Shown: positions 7,727 to 18,118, counted from the stretch's first letter. The stretch: 23,812 nucleotides of DNA from Borreliella mayonii (GCF_001945665.1 NZ_CP015790.1:1-23812), one strand, 5' to 3'. Numbers and translations: made by a program. The notes: generated from the letters alone by a model not told the origin.

Positions 7727-8963
7727 TTTTCACCCCATCCTTTTGATTGTCATGAGCAGCATTAGTAACAGCAAATTTTCCATCCTTAGCCATACCCCGC
7801 AGCACAATAGCAGCAGCAACCTTACTATTCTGATTCATACCACCATTACCAGCAGCAAAAGCAGCACCACCCTGAGCTGCCCCAATAGCAGCCGAAATCG
7901 GATTAGTAGCAGCAGCAGCACCAGCACCAGCAGCACCAGCACCACTCTTCTCAGCAGCATCAACAATCTCTTTTAATATCTGCTCACCACTAACTGCATT
8001 TATAGCCCCAGCCGCTTTCTGTGCTTGTGCATCACTAGCACCCTGGCCATTAGTTCCAGAGAATAAATGCCCCGCATTCGCATTACCAGTCCCAGTAGCA
8101 TTCCCATCACTAGCAGCTTTTAACAATTCTTTCTTCTCCTCCTTACTACCAGCTGCCTTACCAGCATTAGCCTCAGCAGCATCAACAATCGCCTTCATCC
8201 CCTTAGCAATCCCCTGAACACTGCTTGCATCAGCTACACCAGCAGCAGCAGCATTAGCATTCACAACATTCCCAATCGAAGTATCGTCACCACTAGCTGC
8301 CTTATTAGCAGTCTCAGTAATCGTCTCAACAGCACTTTTCACCCCATCCTTTTGATTGGCATGATCAGCATCAGCAACAGCAAATTTTCCATTCTTAGCC
8401 ATACCCCGCAGCACAATAGCAGCAGCAACCTTACTATTCTGATTCATATTACCACCACCACCAGCAGCAAAAGCACCACCACCCTGATCTGCCCCAATAG
8501 CAGCCGAAATCGGATTATTAGCCTGATCAGCAGCAGCAGCAGCACCATCACCATCACCACTCTTCTCAGCAGCATCAACAATCTCTTTTAATATCTGCTC
8601 ACCACTAACTGCATTTATAGCCCCAGCCGCTTTCTGTGCTTGTGCATTATCAGCACCCTGGTCAGCAGCCCTAGAGAATAAATGCCCCGCATCCTCATTA
8701 CCAGTCCCAGTAGCATTCCCATCACTAGCAGCTTTTAACAATTCTTTCTTCTCCTTACTACCAGCAGCCTTACCAGCAGTAGCCTCAGCAGCATCAACAA
8801 TCGCCTTCATCCCCTTAGCAATCCCCTGAACACTGCTTGCATCAGCTGCACCAGCAGCAGCACCAGCAGCAGCATCACTCACAACATTCCCAATCGAAGT
8901 ATCACCACCACTAGCTGCCTTAGCAGCCTTATTAGCAGCATCAGTAATCGCCTTCAACAGCAC
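7704..8963 (-). CDS. vls silent cassettes c22-c23 (fused frame)
   Basis: Two cassettes lie in one frame of 419 codons: c22 (8330-8957) then c23 (7721-8329). The junction between them reads SAVETITETANKAAS and stays in frame. At the outer ends the frame shifts and stops after SAVEGDC. c22 has the 5' end of c10/c15 (GNVVSDAAAGAAAGAADAS) joined to the 3' part of c16 (GDGDGAAAAADQANN, ADQGGGAFAAGGGGN). c23 has the 5' part of c12/c17 and the 3' part of c20. Both therefore look like recombinants. Confidence 0.85.
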   Translation of the reverse strand: MLLKAITDAANKAAKAASGGDTSIGNVVSDAAAGAAAGAADASSVQGIAKGMKAIVDAAEATAGKAAGSKEKKELLKAASDGNATGTGNEDAGHLFSRAADQGADNAQAQKAAGAINAVSGEQILKEIVDAAEKSGDGDGAAAAADQANNPISAAIGADQGGGAFAAGGGGNMNQNSKVAAAIVLRGMAKNGKFAVADADHANQKDGVKSAVETITETANKAASGDDTSIGNVVNANAAAAGVADASSVQGIAKGMKAIVDAAEANAGKAAGSKEEKKELLKAASDGNATGTGNANAGHLFSGTNGQGASDAQAQKAAGAINAVSGEQILKEIVDAAEKSGAGAAGAGAAAATNPISAAIGAAQGGAAFAAGNGGMNQNSKVAAAIVLRGMAKDGKFAVTNAAHDNQKDGVKSAVEGDC

Positions 8964-9579
8964 TTTTCACCCCATCCTTTTGATTGGCATGAGCAGCATC
9001 AACAGCAAATTTTCCATCCTTAGCCATACCCCGCAGCACAATAGCAGCAGCAACCTTACTATTCTGATTCATATTACCACCACCAGCATCAGCAAAAGCA
9101 CCATCACCCTGAGCTGCCCCAATAGCAGCCGAAATCGGATTATTAGCCTGATCAGCCTGCTGACCACCAGCAGCACCATCACCACTCTTCTCAGCAGCAT
9201 CAACAATCTCTTTTAATATCTGCTCACCACTAACTGCATTTATAGCCCCAGCCGCTTTCTGTGCTTGCTCATTATTAGCACCCTGGTTAGCAGCCCCAGA
9301 GAATAAATGCCCCGCATCCGCATTACCAGTCCCAGTAGCATTCCCATCACTAGCAGCTTTTAACAATTCTTTCTTCTTCTCCTTACCAGCAGCCTTACCA
9401 GCAGTAGCCTCAGCAGCATCAACAATCGCCTTCATCCCCTTAGCAATCCCCTGAACACTGCTTGCATCAGCTGCACCAGCACCAGCACCAGCATTCACAA
9501 TCTCCCCAATCGAAGTATCACCATCACTAGCTGCCTTAGCAGCCTTATTAGCAGCATCAGCAATCGCCTTCAACAGCAC
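8941..9579 (-). CDS. vls silent cassette c21
   Basis: A single cassette (8958-9573) with a frame-shifting junction at each end (SAVEGDY at its 3' end). Its 5' half has SDGDTSIGEIVNAGAGAGA as in c16. Its 3' half has GDGAFADAGGGN and VDAAHANQ as in c18. It lacks a signal sequence and a proper start, so it is a donor only. Confidence 0.85.
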   Translation of the reverse strand: MLLKAIADAANKAAKAASDGDTSIGEIVNAGAGAGAADASSVQGIAKGMKAIVDAAEATAGKAAGKEKKKELLKAASDGNATGTGNADAGHLFSGAANQGANNEQAQKAAGAINAVSGEQILKEIVDAAEKSGDGAAGGQQADQANNPISAAIGAAQGDGAFADAGGGNMNQNSKVAAAIVLRGMAKDGKFAVDAAHANQKDGVKSAVEGDY

Positions 9580-10753
9580 TTTTCACCCCATCCTTTTGAT
9601 TGTCATGAGCAGCATTAGTAACAGCAAATTTTCCATCCTTAGCCATACCCCGCAGCACAATAGCAGCAGCAACCTTACTATTCTGATTCATACCACCATT
9701 ACCAGCAGCAAAAGCAGCACCACCCTGAGCTGCCCCAATAGCAGCCGAAATCGGATTAGTAGCAGCAGCAGCACCAGCACCAGCAGCACCAGCACCACTC
9801 TTCTCAGCAGCATCAACAATCTCTTTTAATATCTGCTCACCACTAACTGCATTTATAGCCCCAGCCGCTTTCTGTGCTTGTGCATCACTAGCACCCTGGT
9901 TAGCAGCCCCAGAGAATAAATGCCCCGCATCCTCATTACCAGTCCCAGTAGCATTCCCATCACTAGCAGCTTTTAACAATTCTTTCTTCTCCTTACTACC
10001 AGCAGCCTTACCAGCAGTAGCCTCAGCAGCATCAACAATCGCCTTCATCCCCTTAGCAATCCCCTGAACACTGCTTGCATCAGCTGCACCAGCACCAGCA
10101 CCAGCAGCATCACTCACAACATTCCCAATCGAAGTATCACCACCACTAGCTGCCTTAGCAGCCTTATTAGCAGCATCAGCAATCGTCTCAACAGCACTTT
10201 TCACCCCATCCTTATGATTGGCATGAGCAGCATTAGCAACAGCAAATTTTCCATCCTTAGCCATACCCCGCAGCACAATAGCAGCAGCAACCTTACTATT
10301 CTGATTCATACCACCACCACCAGCAGCAGTAAAAGCAGCACCAGCCTGAGCTGCCCCAATAGCAGCCGAAATCGGATTATTAGCCTGATCAGCCTGCTGA
10401 CCACCAGCAGCACCACTCTTCTCAGCAGCATCAACAATCTCTTTTAATATCTGCTCACCACTAACTGCATTTATAGCCCCAGCCGCTTTCTGTGCTTGTG
10501 CATTATTAGCACCCTGGTCAGCAGCCCTAGAGAATAAATGCCCCGCATCCTCATTACCAGTCCCAGTAGCATTCCCATCACTAGCAGCTTTTAACAATTC
10601 TTTCTTCTCCTTACTACCAGCAGCCTTACCAGCAGTAGCCTCAGCAGCATCAACAATCGCCTTCATCCCCTTAGCAATCCCCTGAACACTGCTTGCATCA
10701 GCTGCACCAGCAGCAGCACCAGCAGCAGCATCAGCAATCGCCTTCAACAGCAC
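9557..10753 (-). CDS. vls silent cassettes c19-c20 (fused frame; c19 has a 66-bp deletion)
   Basis: c19 (10192-10747) is only 556 bp. Its 5' end jumps from KAIADAA straight to AGAAAGAADAS, missing 22 codons that all relatives have. The missing piece is bounded by TGATGCTGCT on both sides in c10/c15/c22, which suggests slippage between those repeats. c20 (9574-10191) is joined in frame through SAVETIADAANKAAK, a hybrid of the two junction types. Its 3' half (AGAAGAGAAAATN, VTNAAHDNQ) matches c23. Confidence 0.85.
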   Translation of the reverse strand: MLLKAIADAAAGAAAGAADASSVQGIAKGMKAIVDAAEATAGKAAGSKEKKELLKAASDGNATGTGNEDAGHLFSRAADQGANNAQAQKAAGAINAVSGEQILKEIVDAAEKSGAAGGQQADQANNPISAAIGAAQAGAAFTAAGGGGMNQNSKVAAAIVLRGMAKDGKFAVANAAHANHKDGVKSAVETIADAANKAAKAASGGDTSIGNVVSDAAGAGAGAADASSVQGIAKGMKAIVDAAEATAGKAAGSKEKKELLKAASDGNATGTGNEDAGHLFSGAANQGASDAQAQKAAGAINAVSGEQILKEIVDAAEKSGAGAAGAGAAAATNPISAAIGAAQGGAAFAAGNGGMNQNSKVAAAIVLRGMAKDGKFAVTNAAHDNQKDGVKSAVEGDC

Positions 10754-12599
10754 TTTTCACCCCATCCTTTTGATTGGCATGAGCAGCATCAACAGCAAAT
10801 TTTCCATCCTTAGCCATACCCCGCAGCACAATAGCAGCAGCAACCTTACTATTCTGATTCATATTACCACCACCAGCATCAGCAAAAGCACCATCACCCT
10901 GAGCTGCCCCAATAGCAGCCGAAATCGGATTATTAGCCTGATCAGCCTGCTGACCACCAGCAGCACCATCACCACTCTTCTCAGCAGCATCAACAATCTC
11001 TTTTAATATCTGCTCACCACTAACTGCATTTATAGCCCCAGCCGCTTTCTGTGCTTGCTCATTATTAGCACCCTGGTTAGCAGCCCCAGAGAATAAATGC
11101 CCCGCATCCGCATTACCAGTCCCAGTAGCATTCCCATCACTAGCAGCTTTTAACAATTCTTTCTTCTTCTCCTTACCAGCAGCCTTACCAGCAGTAGCCT
11201 CAGCAGCATCAACGATCGCCTTCATCCCCTTAGCAATCCCCTGAACACTGCTTGCATCAGCTGCACCAGCAGCAGCAGCACTCACAACATTCCCAATCGA
11301 AGTATCACCACCACTAGCTGCCTTAGCAGCCTTATTAGCAGTCTCAGTAATCGTCTCAACAGCACTTTTCACCCCATCCTTATGATTGTCATGATGAGCA
11401 TTAGTAACAGCAAATTTTCCATCCTTAGCCATACCCCGCAGCACAATAGCAGCAGCAACCTTACTATTCTGATTCATATTACCATTACCAGCAGCAGTAA
11501 AAGCAGCACCAGCCTGAGCTGCCCCAATAGCAGCCGAAATCGGATTATTAGCCTGATCAGCCTGCTGACCACCAGCAGCACCATCACCACTCTTCTCAGC
11601 AGCATCAACAATCTCTTTTAATATCTGCTCACCACTAACTGCATTTATAGCCCCAGCCGCTTTCTGTGCTTGCTCATTACTAGCACCCTGGCCATTAGTT
11701 CCAGAGAATAAATGCCCCGCATTCGCATTACCAGTCCCAGTAGCATTCCCATCACTAGCAGCTTTTAACAATTCTTTCTTCTCCTCCTTACTACCAGCTG
11801 CCTTACCAGCATTAGCCTCAGCAGCATCAACAATCGCCTTCATCCCCTTAGCAATCCCCTGAACACTGCTTGCATCAGCTACACCAGCAGCAGCAGCATT
11901 AGCATTCACAACATTCCCAATCGAAGTATCGTCACCACTAGCTGCCTTATTAGCAGTCTCAGTAATCGTCTCAACAGCACTTTTCACCCCATCCTTTTGA
12001 TTGGCATGATCAGCATCAGCAACAGCAAATTTTCCATTCTTAGCCATACCCCGCAGCACAATAGCAGCAGCAACCTTACTATTCTGATTCATATTACCAC
12101 CACCACCAGCAGCAAAAGCACCACCACCCTGATCTGCCCCAATAGCAGCCGAAATCGGATTATTAGCCTGATCAGCAGCAGCAGCAGCACCATCACCATC
12201 ACCACTCTTCTCAGCAGCATCAACAATCTCTTTTAATATCTGCTCACCACTAACTGCATTTATAGCCCCAGCCGCTTTCTGTGCTTGTGCATTATCAGCA
12301 CCCTGGTCAGCAGCCCTAGAGAATAAATGCCCCGCATCCTCATTACCAGTCCCAGTAGCATTCCCATCACTAGCAGCTTTTAACAATTCTTTCTTCTCCT
12401 TACTACCAGCAGCCTTACCAGCAGTAGCCTCAGCAGCATCAACAATCGCCTTCATCCCCTTAGCAATCCCCTGAACACTGCTTGCATCAGCTGCACCAGC
12501 ACCAGCACCAGCATTCACAATCTCCCCAATCGAAGTATCACCATCACTAGCTGCCTTAGCAGCCTTATTAGCAGCATCAGCAATCGCCTTCAACAGCAC
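10731..12599 (-). CDS. vls silent cassettes c16-c18 (fused frame)
   Basis: Three cassettes lie in one frame of 622 codons: c16 (11975-12593), c17 (11360-11974) and c18 (10748-11359), joined by in-frame SAVETITETANK junctions. c17 has a shorter 5' end (NKAASGDD instead of NKAAKAASGGD). These are the distal copies of c11, c12 and part of c13 in the five-cassette duplication. c17 and c12 appear identical at protein level. Confidence 0.85.
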   Translation of the reverse strand: MLLKAIADAANKAAKAASDGDTSIGEIVNAGAGAGAADASSVQGIAKGMKAIVDAAEATAGKAAGSKEKKELLKAASDGNATGTGNEDAGHLFSRAADQGADNAQAQKAAGAINAVSGEQILKEIVDAAEKSGDGDGAAAAADQANNPISAAIGADQGGGAFAAGGGGNMNQNSKVAAAIVLRGMAKNGKFAVADADHANQKDGVKSAVETITETANKAASGDDTSIGNVVNANAAAAGVADASSVQGIAKGMKAIVDAAEANAGKAAGSKEEKKELLKAASDGNATGTGNANAGHLFSGTNGQGASNEQAQKAAGAINAVSGEQILKEIVDAAEKSGDGAAGGQQADQANNPISAAIGAAQAGAAFTAAGNGNMNQNSKVAAAIVLRGMAKDGKFAVTNAHHDNHKDGVKSAVETITETANKAAKAASGGDTSIGNVVSAAAAGAADASSVQGIAKGMKAIVDAAEATAGKAAGKEKKKELLKAASDGNATGTGNADAGHLFSGAANQGANNEQAQKAAGAINAVSGEQILKEIVDAAEKSGDGAAGGQQADQANNPISAAIGAAQGDGAFADAGGGNMNQNSKVAAAIVLRGMAKDGKFAVDAAHANQKDGVKSAVEGDC

Positions 12600-13224
12600 T
12601 TTTCACCCCATCCTTATGATTGGCATGAGCAGCATTAGCAACAGCAAATTTTCCATTCTTAGCCATACCCCGCAGCACAATAGCAGCAGCAACCTTACTA
12701 TTCTGATTCATACCACCACCACCAGCAGCAGTAAAAGCACCACCATTACCCTGAGCTGCCCCAATAGCAGCCGAAATCGGATTATTAGCCTGATCAGCCT
12801 GCTGACCACCAGCAGCACCACTCTTCTCAGCAGCATCAACAATCTCTTTTAATATCTGCTCACCACTAACTGCATTTATAGCCCCAGCCGCTTTCTGTGC
12901 TTGTGCATTATTAGCACCCTGGTCAGCAGCCCTAGAGAATAAATGCCCCGCATCCGCATTACCAGTCCCAGTAGCATTCCCATCACTAGCAGCTTTTAAC
13001 AATTCTTTCTTCTTCTCCTTACCAGCAGCCTTACCAGCAGTAGCCTCAGCAGCATCAACAATCGCCTTCATCCCCTTAGCAATCCCCTGAACACTGCTTG
13101 CATCAGCTGCACCAGCAGCAGCACCAGCAGCAGCATCACTCACAACATTCCCAATCGAAGTATCACCACCACTAGCTGCCTTAGCAGCCTTATTAGCAGC
13201 ATCAGTAATCGCCTTCAACAGCAC
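12577..13224 (-). CDS. vls silent cassette c15
   Basis: A single 625-bp cassette (12594-13218) with frame-shifting junctions on both sides. It is nearly identical to c10 over its whole length. The visible differences are short patches: GKEKKKELL against GSKEKKELL, and GNADAG against GNEDAG. This fits duplication followed by small conversions. Confidence 0.85.
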   Translation of the reverse strand: MLLKAITDAANKAAKAASGGDTSIGNVVSDAAAGAAAGAADASSVQGIAKGMKAIVDAAEATAGKAAGKEKKKELLKAASDGNATGTGNADAGHLFSRAADQGANNAQAQKAAGAINAVSGEQILKEIVDAAEKSGAAGGQQADQANNPISAAIGAAQGNGGAFTAAGGGGMNQNSKVAAAIVLRGMAKNGKFAVANAAHANHKDGVKSAVEGDC

Positions 13225-15664
13225 TTTTCACCCCATCCTTTTGATTGGCATGATCAGCATCAACAGCAAATTTTCCATCCTTAGCCATACCCCGCAGCAC
13301 AATAGCAGCAGCAACCTTACTATTCTGATTCATATTACCACCAGCATCAGCAAAAGCACCATCACCCTGAGCTGCCCCAATAGCAGCCGAAATCGGATTA
13401 TTAGCCTGATCAGCCTGCTGACCACCAGCAGCACCATCATCATTCTTTCCAGCAGCATCAACAATCTCTTTTAATATCTGCTCACCACTAACTGCATTTA
13501 TAGCCCCAGCCGCTTTCTGTGCTTGCTCATTATTAGCACCCTGGTTAGCAGCCCCAGAGAATAAATGCCCCGCATCCGCATTACCAGTCCCAGTAGCACT
13601 AGCAGCTTTTAACAATTCTTTCTTCTTCTCCTTACCAGCAGCCTTACCAGCAGTAGCCTCAGCAGCATCAACAATCGCCTTCATCCCCTTAGCAATCCCC
13701 TGAACACTGCTTGCATCAGCTACACCAGCACCAGCAACAGCAGCAGCACTCACAACATTCCCAATCGAAGTATCACCACCACTAGCTGCCTTAGCAGCCT
13801 TATTAGCAGTCTCAGTAATCGTCTCAACAGCACTTTTCACCCCATCCTTATGATTGGCATGATCATCATTAGCAACAGCAAATTTTCCATCCTTAGCCAT
13901 ACCCCGCAGCACAATAGCAGCAGCAACCTTACTATTCTGATTCATATTACCACCAGCAGCAGTAAAAGCAGCACCACCCTCAGCTGCCCCAATAGCAGCC
14001 GAAATCGGATTAGTAGCAGCAGCAGCACCAGCACCAGCAGCACCATCACCACTCTTCTCAGCAGCATCAACAATCTCTTTTAATATCTGCTCACCACTAA
14101 CTGCATTTATAGCCCCAGCCGCTTTCTGTGCTTGCTCATTATTAGCACCCTGGTTAGCAGCCCCAGAGAATAAATGCCCCGCATCCGCATTACCAGTCCC
14201 AGTAGCATTCCCATCACTAGCAGCTTTTAACAATTCTTTCTTCTTCTCCTTACCAGCAGCCTTACCAGCAGTAGCCTCAGCAGCATCAACGATCGCCTTC
14301 ATCCCCTTAGCAATCCCCTGAACACTGCTTGCATCAGCTGCACCAGCAGCAGCAGCACTCACAACATTCCCAATCGAAGTATCACCACCACTAGCTGCCT
14401 TAGCAGCCTTATTAGCAGTCTCAGTAATCGTCTCAACAGCACTTTTCACCCCATCCTTATGATTGTCATGATGAGCATTAGTAACAGCAAATTTTCCATC
14501 CTTAGCCATACCCCGCAGCACAATAGCAGCAGCAACCTTACTATTCTGATTCATATTACCATTACCAGCAGCAGTAAAAGCAGCACCAGCCTGAGCTGCC
14601 CCAATAGCAGCCGAAATCGGATTATTAGCCTGATCAGCCTGCTGACCACCAGCAGCACCATCACCACTCTTCTCAGCAGCATCAACAATCTCTTTTAATA
14701 TCTGCTCACCACTAACTGCATTTATAGCCCCAGCCGCTTTCTGTGCTTGCTCATTACTAGCACCCTGGCCATTAGTTCCAGAGAATAAATGCCCCGCATT
14801 CGCATTACCAGTCCCAGTAGCATTCCCATCACTAGCAGCTTTTAACAATTCTTTCTTCTCCTCCTTACTACCAGCTGCCTTACCAGCATTAGCCTCAGCA
14901 GCATCAACAATCGCCTTCATCCCCTTAGCAATCCCCTGAACACTGCTTGCATCAGCTACACCAGCAGCAGCAGCATTAGCATTCACAACATTCCCAATCG
15001 AAGTATCGTCACCACTAGCTGCCTTATTAGCAGTCTCAGTAATCGTCTCAACAGCACTTTTCACCCCATCCTTTTGATTGGCATGATCAGCATCAGCAAC
15101 AGCAAATTTTCCATTCTTAGCCATACCCCGCAGCACAATAGCAGCAGCAACCTTACTATTCTGATTCATATTACCACCACCACCAGCAGCAAAAGCACCA
15201 CCACCCTGATCTGCCCCAATAGCAGCCGAAATCGGATTATTAGCCTGATCAGCAGCAGCAGCAGCACCATCACCATCACCACTCTTCTCAGCAGCATCAA
15301 CAATCTCTTTTAATATCTGCTCACCACTAACTGCATTTATAGCCCCAGCCGCTTTCTGTGCTTGTGCATTATCAGCACCCTGGTCAGCAGCCCCAGAGAA
15401 TAAATGCCCCGCATCCGCATTATCAGTCCCAGTAGCACTAGCAGCTTTTAACAATTCTTTCTTCTCCTTACCAGCAGCCTTACCAGCAGTAGCCTCAGCA
15501 GCATCAACAATCGCCTTCATCCCCTTAGCAATCCCCTGAACACTGCTTGCATCAGCTGCACCAGCACCAGCACCAGCATTCACAATCTCCCCAATCGAAG
15601 TATCACCATCACTAGCTGCCTTAGCAGCCTTATTAGCAGCATCAGCAATCGCCTTCAACAGCAC
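13202..15664 (-). CDS. vls silent cassettes c11-c14 (fused frame, 820 codons)
   Basis: Four cassettes lie in one frame: c11 (15052-15658), c12 (14437-15051), c13 (13828-14436) and c14 (13219-13827), joined by three in-frame SAVETITETANK junctions. This is the longest vls open frame in the window. c13 has a 5' part like c18 and a 3' part like c8, and so contains the junction of the five-cassette tandem duplication. c14 matches c9, including the unusual VDAAGKNDDGAAGG stretch. Confidence 0.85.
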   Translation of the reverse strand: MLLKAIADAANKAAKAASDGDTSIGEIVNAGAGAGAADASSVQGIAKGMKAIVDAAEATAGKAAGKEKKELLKAASATGTDNADAGHLFSGAADQGADNAQAQKAAGAINAVSGEQILKEIVDAAEKSGDGDGAAAAADQANNPISAAIGADQGGGAFAAGGGGNMNQNSKVAAAIVLRGMAKNGKFAVADADHANQKDGVKSAVETITETANKAASGDDTSIGNVVNANAAAAGVADASSVQGIAKGMKAIVDAAEANAGKAAGSKEEKKELLKAASDGNATGTGNANAGHLFSGTNGQGASNEQAQKAAGAINAVSGEQILKEIVDAAEKSGDGAAGGQQADQANNPISAAIGAAQAGAAFTAAGNGNMNQNSKVAAAIVLRGMAKDGKFAVTNAHHDNHKDGVKSAVETITETANKAAKAASGGDTSIGNVVSAAAAGAADASSVQGIAKGMKAIVDAAEATAGKAAGKEKKKELLKAASDGNATGTGNADAGHLFSGAANQGANNEQAQKAAGAINAVSGEQILKEIVDAAEKSGDGAAGAGAAAATNPISAAIGAAEGGAAFTAAGGNMNQNSKVAAAIVLRGMAKDGKFAVANDDHANHKDGVKSAVETITETANKAAKAASGGDTSIGNVVSAAAVAGAGVADASSVQGIAKGMKAIVDAAEATAGKAAGKEKKKELLKAASATGTGNADAGHLFSGAANQGANNEQAQKAAGAINAVSGEQILKEIVDAAGKNDDGAAGGQQADQANNPISAAIGAAQGDGAFADAGGNMNQNSKVAAAIVLRGMAKDGKFAVDADHANQKDGVKSAVEGDY

Positions 15665-16289
15665 TTTTCACCCCATCCTTATGATTGGCATGAGCAGCAT
15701 TAGCAACAGCAAATTTTCCATTCTTAGCCATACCCCGCAGCACAATAGCAGCAGCAACCTTACTATTCTGATTCATACCACCACCACCAGCAGCAGTAAA
15801 AGCACCACCATTACCCTGAGCTGCCCCAATAGCAGCCGAAATCGGATTATTAGCCTGATCAGCCTGCTGACCACCAGCAGCACCACTCTTCTCAGCAGCA
15901 TCAACAATCTCTTTTAATATCTGCTCACCACTAACTGCATTTATAGCCCCAGCCGCTTTCTGTGCTTGTGCATTATTAGCACCCTGGTCAGCAGCCCTAG
16001 AGAATAAATGCCCCGCATCCTCATTACCAGTCCCAGTAGCATTCCCATCACTAGCAGCTTTTAACAATTCTTTCTTCTCCTTACTACCAGCAGCCTTACC
16101 AGCAGTAGCCTCAGCAGCATCAACAATCGCCTTCATCCCCTTAGCAATCCCCTGAACACTGCTTGCATCAGCTGCACCAGCAGCAGCACCAGCAGCAGCA
16201 TCACTCACAACATTCCCAATCGAAGTATCACCACCACTAGCTGCCTTAGCAGCCTTATTAGCAGCATCAGTAATCGCCTTCAACAGCAC
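15642..16289 (-). CDS. vls silent cassette c10
   Basis: A single 625-bp cassette (15659-16283), the proximal twin of c15, 3065 bp away. It has frame-shifting junctions on both sides. Framework: GNVVSDAAAGAAAGAADAS at the 5' end and GNGGAFTAAGGGGMNQ and VANAAHANHK at the 3' end. It is a donor only. Confidence 0.85.
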   Translation of the reverse strand: MLLKAITDAANKAAKAASGGDTSIGNVVSDAAAGAAAGAADASSVQGIAKGMKAIVDAAEATAGKAAGSKEKKELLKAASDGNATGTGNEDAGHLFSRAADQGANNAQAQKAAGAINAVSGEQILKEIVDAAEKSGAAGGQQADQANNPISAAIGAAQGNGGAFTAAGGGGMNQNSKVAAAIVLRGMAKNGKFAVANAAHANHKDGVKSAVEGDC

Positions 16290-18118
16290 TTTTCACCCCA
16301 TCCTTATGATTGGCATGATGAGCATCATCAACAGCAAATTTTCCATCCTTAGCCATACCCCGCAGCACAATAGCAGCAGCAACCTTACTATTCTGATTCA
16401 TATTACCACCAGCATCAGCAAAAGCACCATCACCCTGAGCTGCCCCAATAAGCAGCCGAAATCGGATTATTAGCCTGATCAGCCTGCTGACCACCAGCAG
16501 CACCATCATCATTCTTTCCAGCAGCATCAACAATCTCTTTTAATATCTGCTCACCACTAACTGCATTTATAGCCCCAGCCGCTTTCTGTGCTTGCTCATT
16601 ATTAGCACCCTGGTTAGCAGCCCCAGAGAATAAATGCCCCGCATCCGCATTACCAGTCCCAGTAGCACTAGCAGCTTTTAACAATTCTTTCTTCTTCTCC
16701 TTACCAGCAGCCTTACCAGCAGTAGCCTCAGCAGCATCAACAATCGCCTTCATCCCCTTAGCAATCCCCTGAACACTGCTTGCATCAGCTACACCAGCAC
16801 CAGCAACAGCAGCAGCACTCACAACATTCCCAATCGAAGTATCACCACCACTAGCTGCCTTAGCAGCCTTATTAGCAGTCTCAGTAATCGTCTCAACAGC
16901 ACTTTTCACCCCATCCTTATGATTGGCATGATCATCATTAGCAACAGCAAATTTTCCATCCTTAGCCATACCCCGCAGCACAATAGCAGCAGCAACCTTA
17001 CTATTCTGATTCATATTACCACCAGCAGCAGTAAAAGCAGCACCACCCTCAGCTGCCCCAATAGCAGCCGAAATCGGATTAGTAGCAGCAGCAGCCTGCT
17101 GACCAGCACCATCACCACTCTTCTCAGCAGCATCAACAATCTCTTTTAATATCTGCTCACCACTAACTGCATTTATAGCCCCAGCCGCTTTCTGTGCTTG
17201 CTCATCACTAGCACCCTGGCCATTAGTTCCAGAGAATAAATGCCCCGCATCCTCATTACCAGTCCCAGTAGCACTAGCAGCTTTTAACAATTCTTTCTTC
17301 TCCTTACTACCAGCAGCCTTACCAGCAGTAGCCTCAGCAGCATCAACAATCGCCTTCATCCCCTTAGCAATCCCCTGAACACTGCTTGCATCAGCTGCAC
17401 CAGCACCAGCACCAGCATTAGCATTCACAACATTTCCAATCGAAGTATCACCACCACTAGCTGCCTTAGCAGCCTTATTAGCAGTCTCAGTAATCGTCTC
17501 AACAGCACTTTTCACCCCATCCTTTTGATTGGCATGATCAGCATCAGCAACAGCAAATTTTCCATCCTTAGCCATACCCCGCAGCACAATAGCAGCAGCA
17601 ACCTTACTATTCTGATTCATATTACCATTACCAGCAGCAAAAGCACCACCAGCCTGATCTGCCCCAATAGCAGCCGAAATCGGATTAGTAGCAGCAGCAG
17701 CCTGCTGACCAGCACCATCACCACTCTTCTCAGCAGCATCAACAATCTCTTTTAATATCTGCTCACCACTAACTGCATTTATAGCCCCAGCCGCTTTCTG
17801 TGCTTGTGCATTATTAGCACCCTGGTTAGCAGCCCCAGAGAATAAATGCCCCGCATCCTCATTACCAGTCCCAGTAGCACTAGCAGCTTTTAACAATTCT
17901 TTCTTCTCCTCCTTACTACCAGCAGCCTTACCAGCAGTAGCCTCAGCAGCATCAACAATCGCCTTCATCCCCTTAGCAATCCCCTGAACACTGCTTGCAT
18001 CAGCTGCACCAGCACCAGCACCAGCATTAGCATTCACAACATTTCCAATCGAAGTATCACCACCACTAGCTGCCTTAGCAGCCTTATTAGCAGCATCAGC
18101 AATCGCCTTCAACAGCAC
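16267..18118 (-). pseudogene. vls silent cassettes c7-c9, frame broken in c9 by one extra base
   Basis: c7 (17503-18112), c8 (16897-17502) and c9 (16284-16896) are joined in frame by SAVETITETANK junctions. In c9 the framework PISAAIGAAQG is broken. Other cassettes read CCCCAATAGCAGCC on the plus strand, while here it is CCCCAATAAGCAGCC (about 16444-16457), so the frame ends as PISAAYWGSSG. The correct frame resumes downstream (GDGAFADAGGN to SAVEGDY). This is the only frameshift inside the body of a cassette in the array. c14, its twin, lacks it. Confidence 0.85.

Larger units (their letters stand above)
10980..17110. repeat. Five-cassette tandem duplication, period about 3.07 kb
   Basis: c14-c18 and c9-c13 match in order: c9 with c14, c10 with c15, c11 with c16, c12 with c17, and c13's 5' half with c18. 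Start-to-start distances are 3065, 3065, 3077, 3077 and 3080 bp. The join falls inside c13 near 14.0 kb, where its 3' half switches to match c8. The outer limits given are approximate. The copies differ by short patches, in line with later conversions. Confidence 0.75.
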
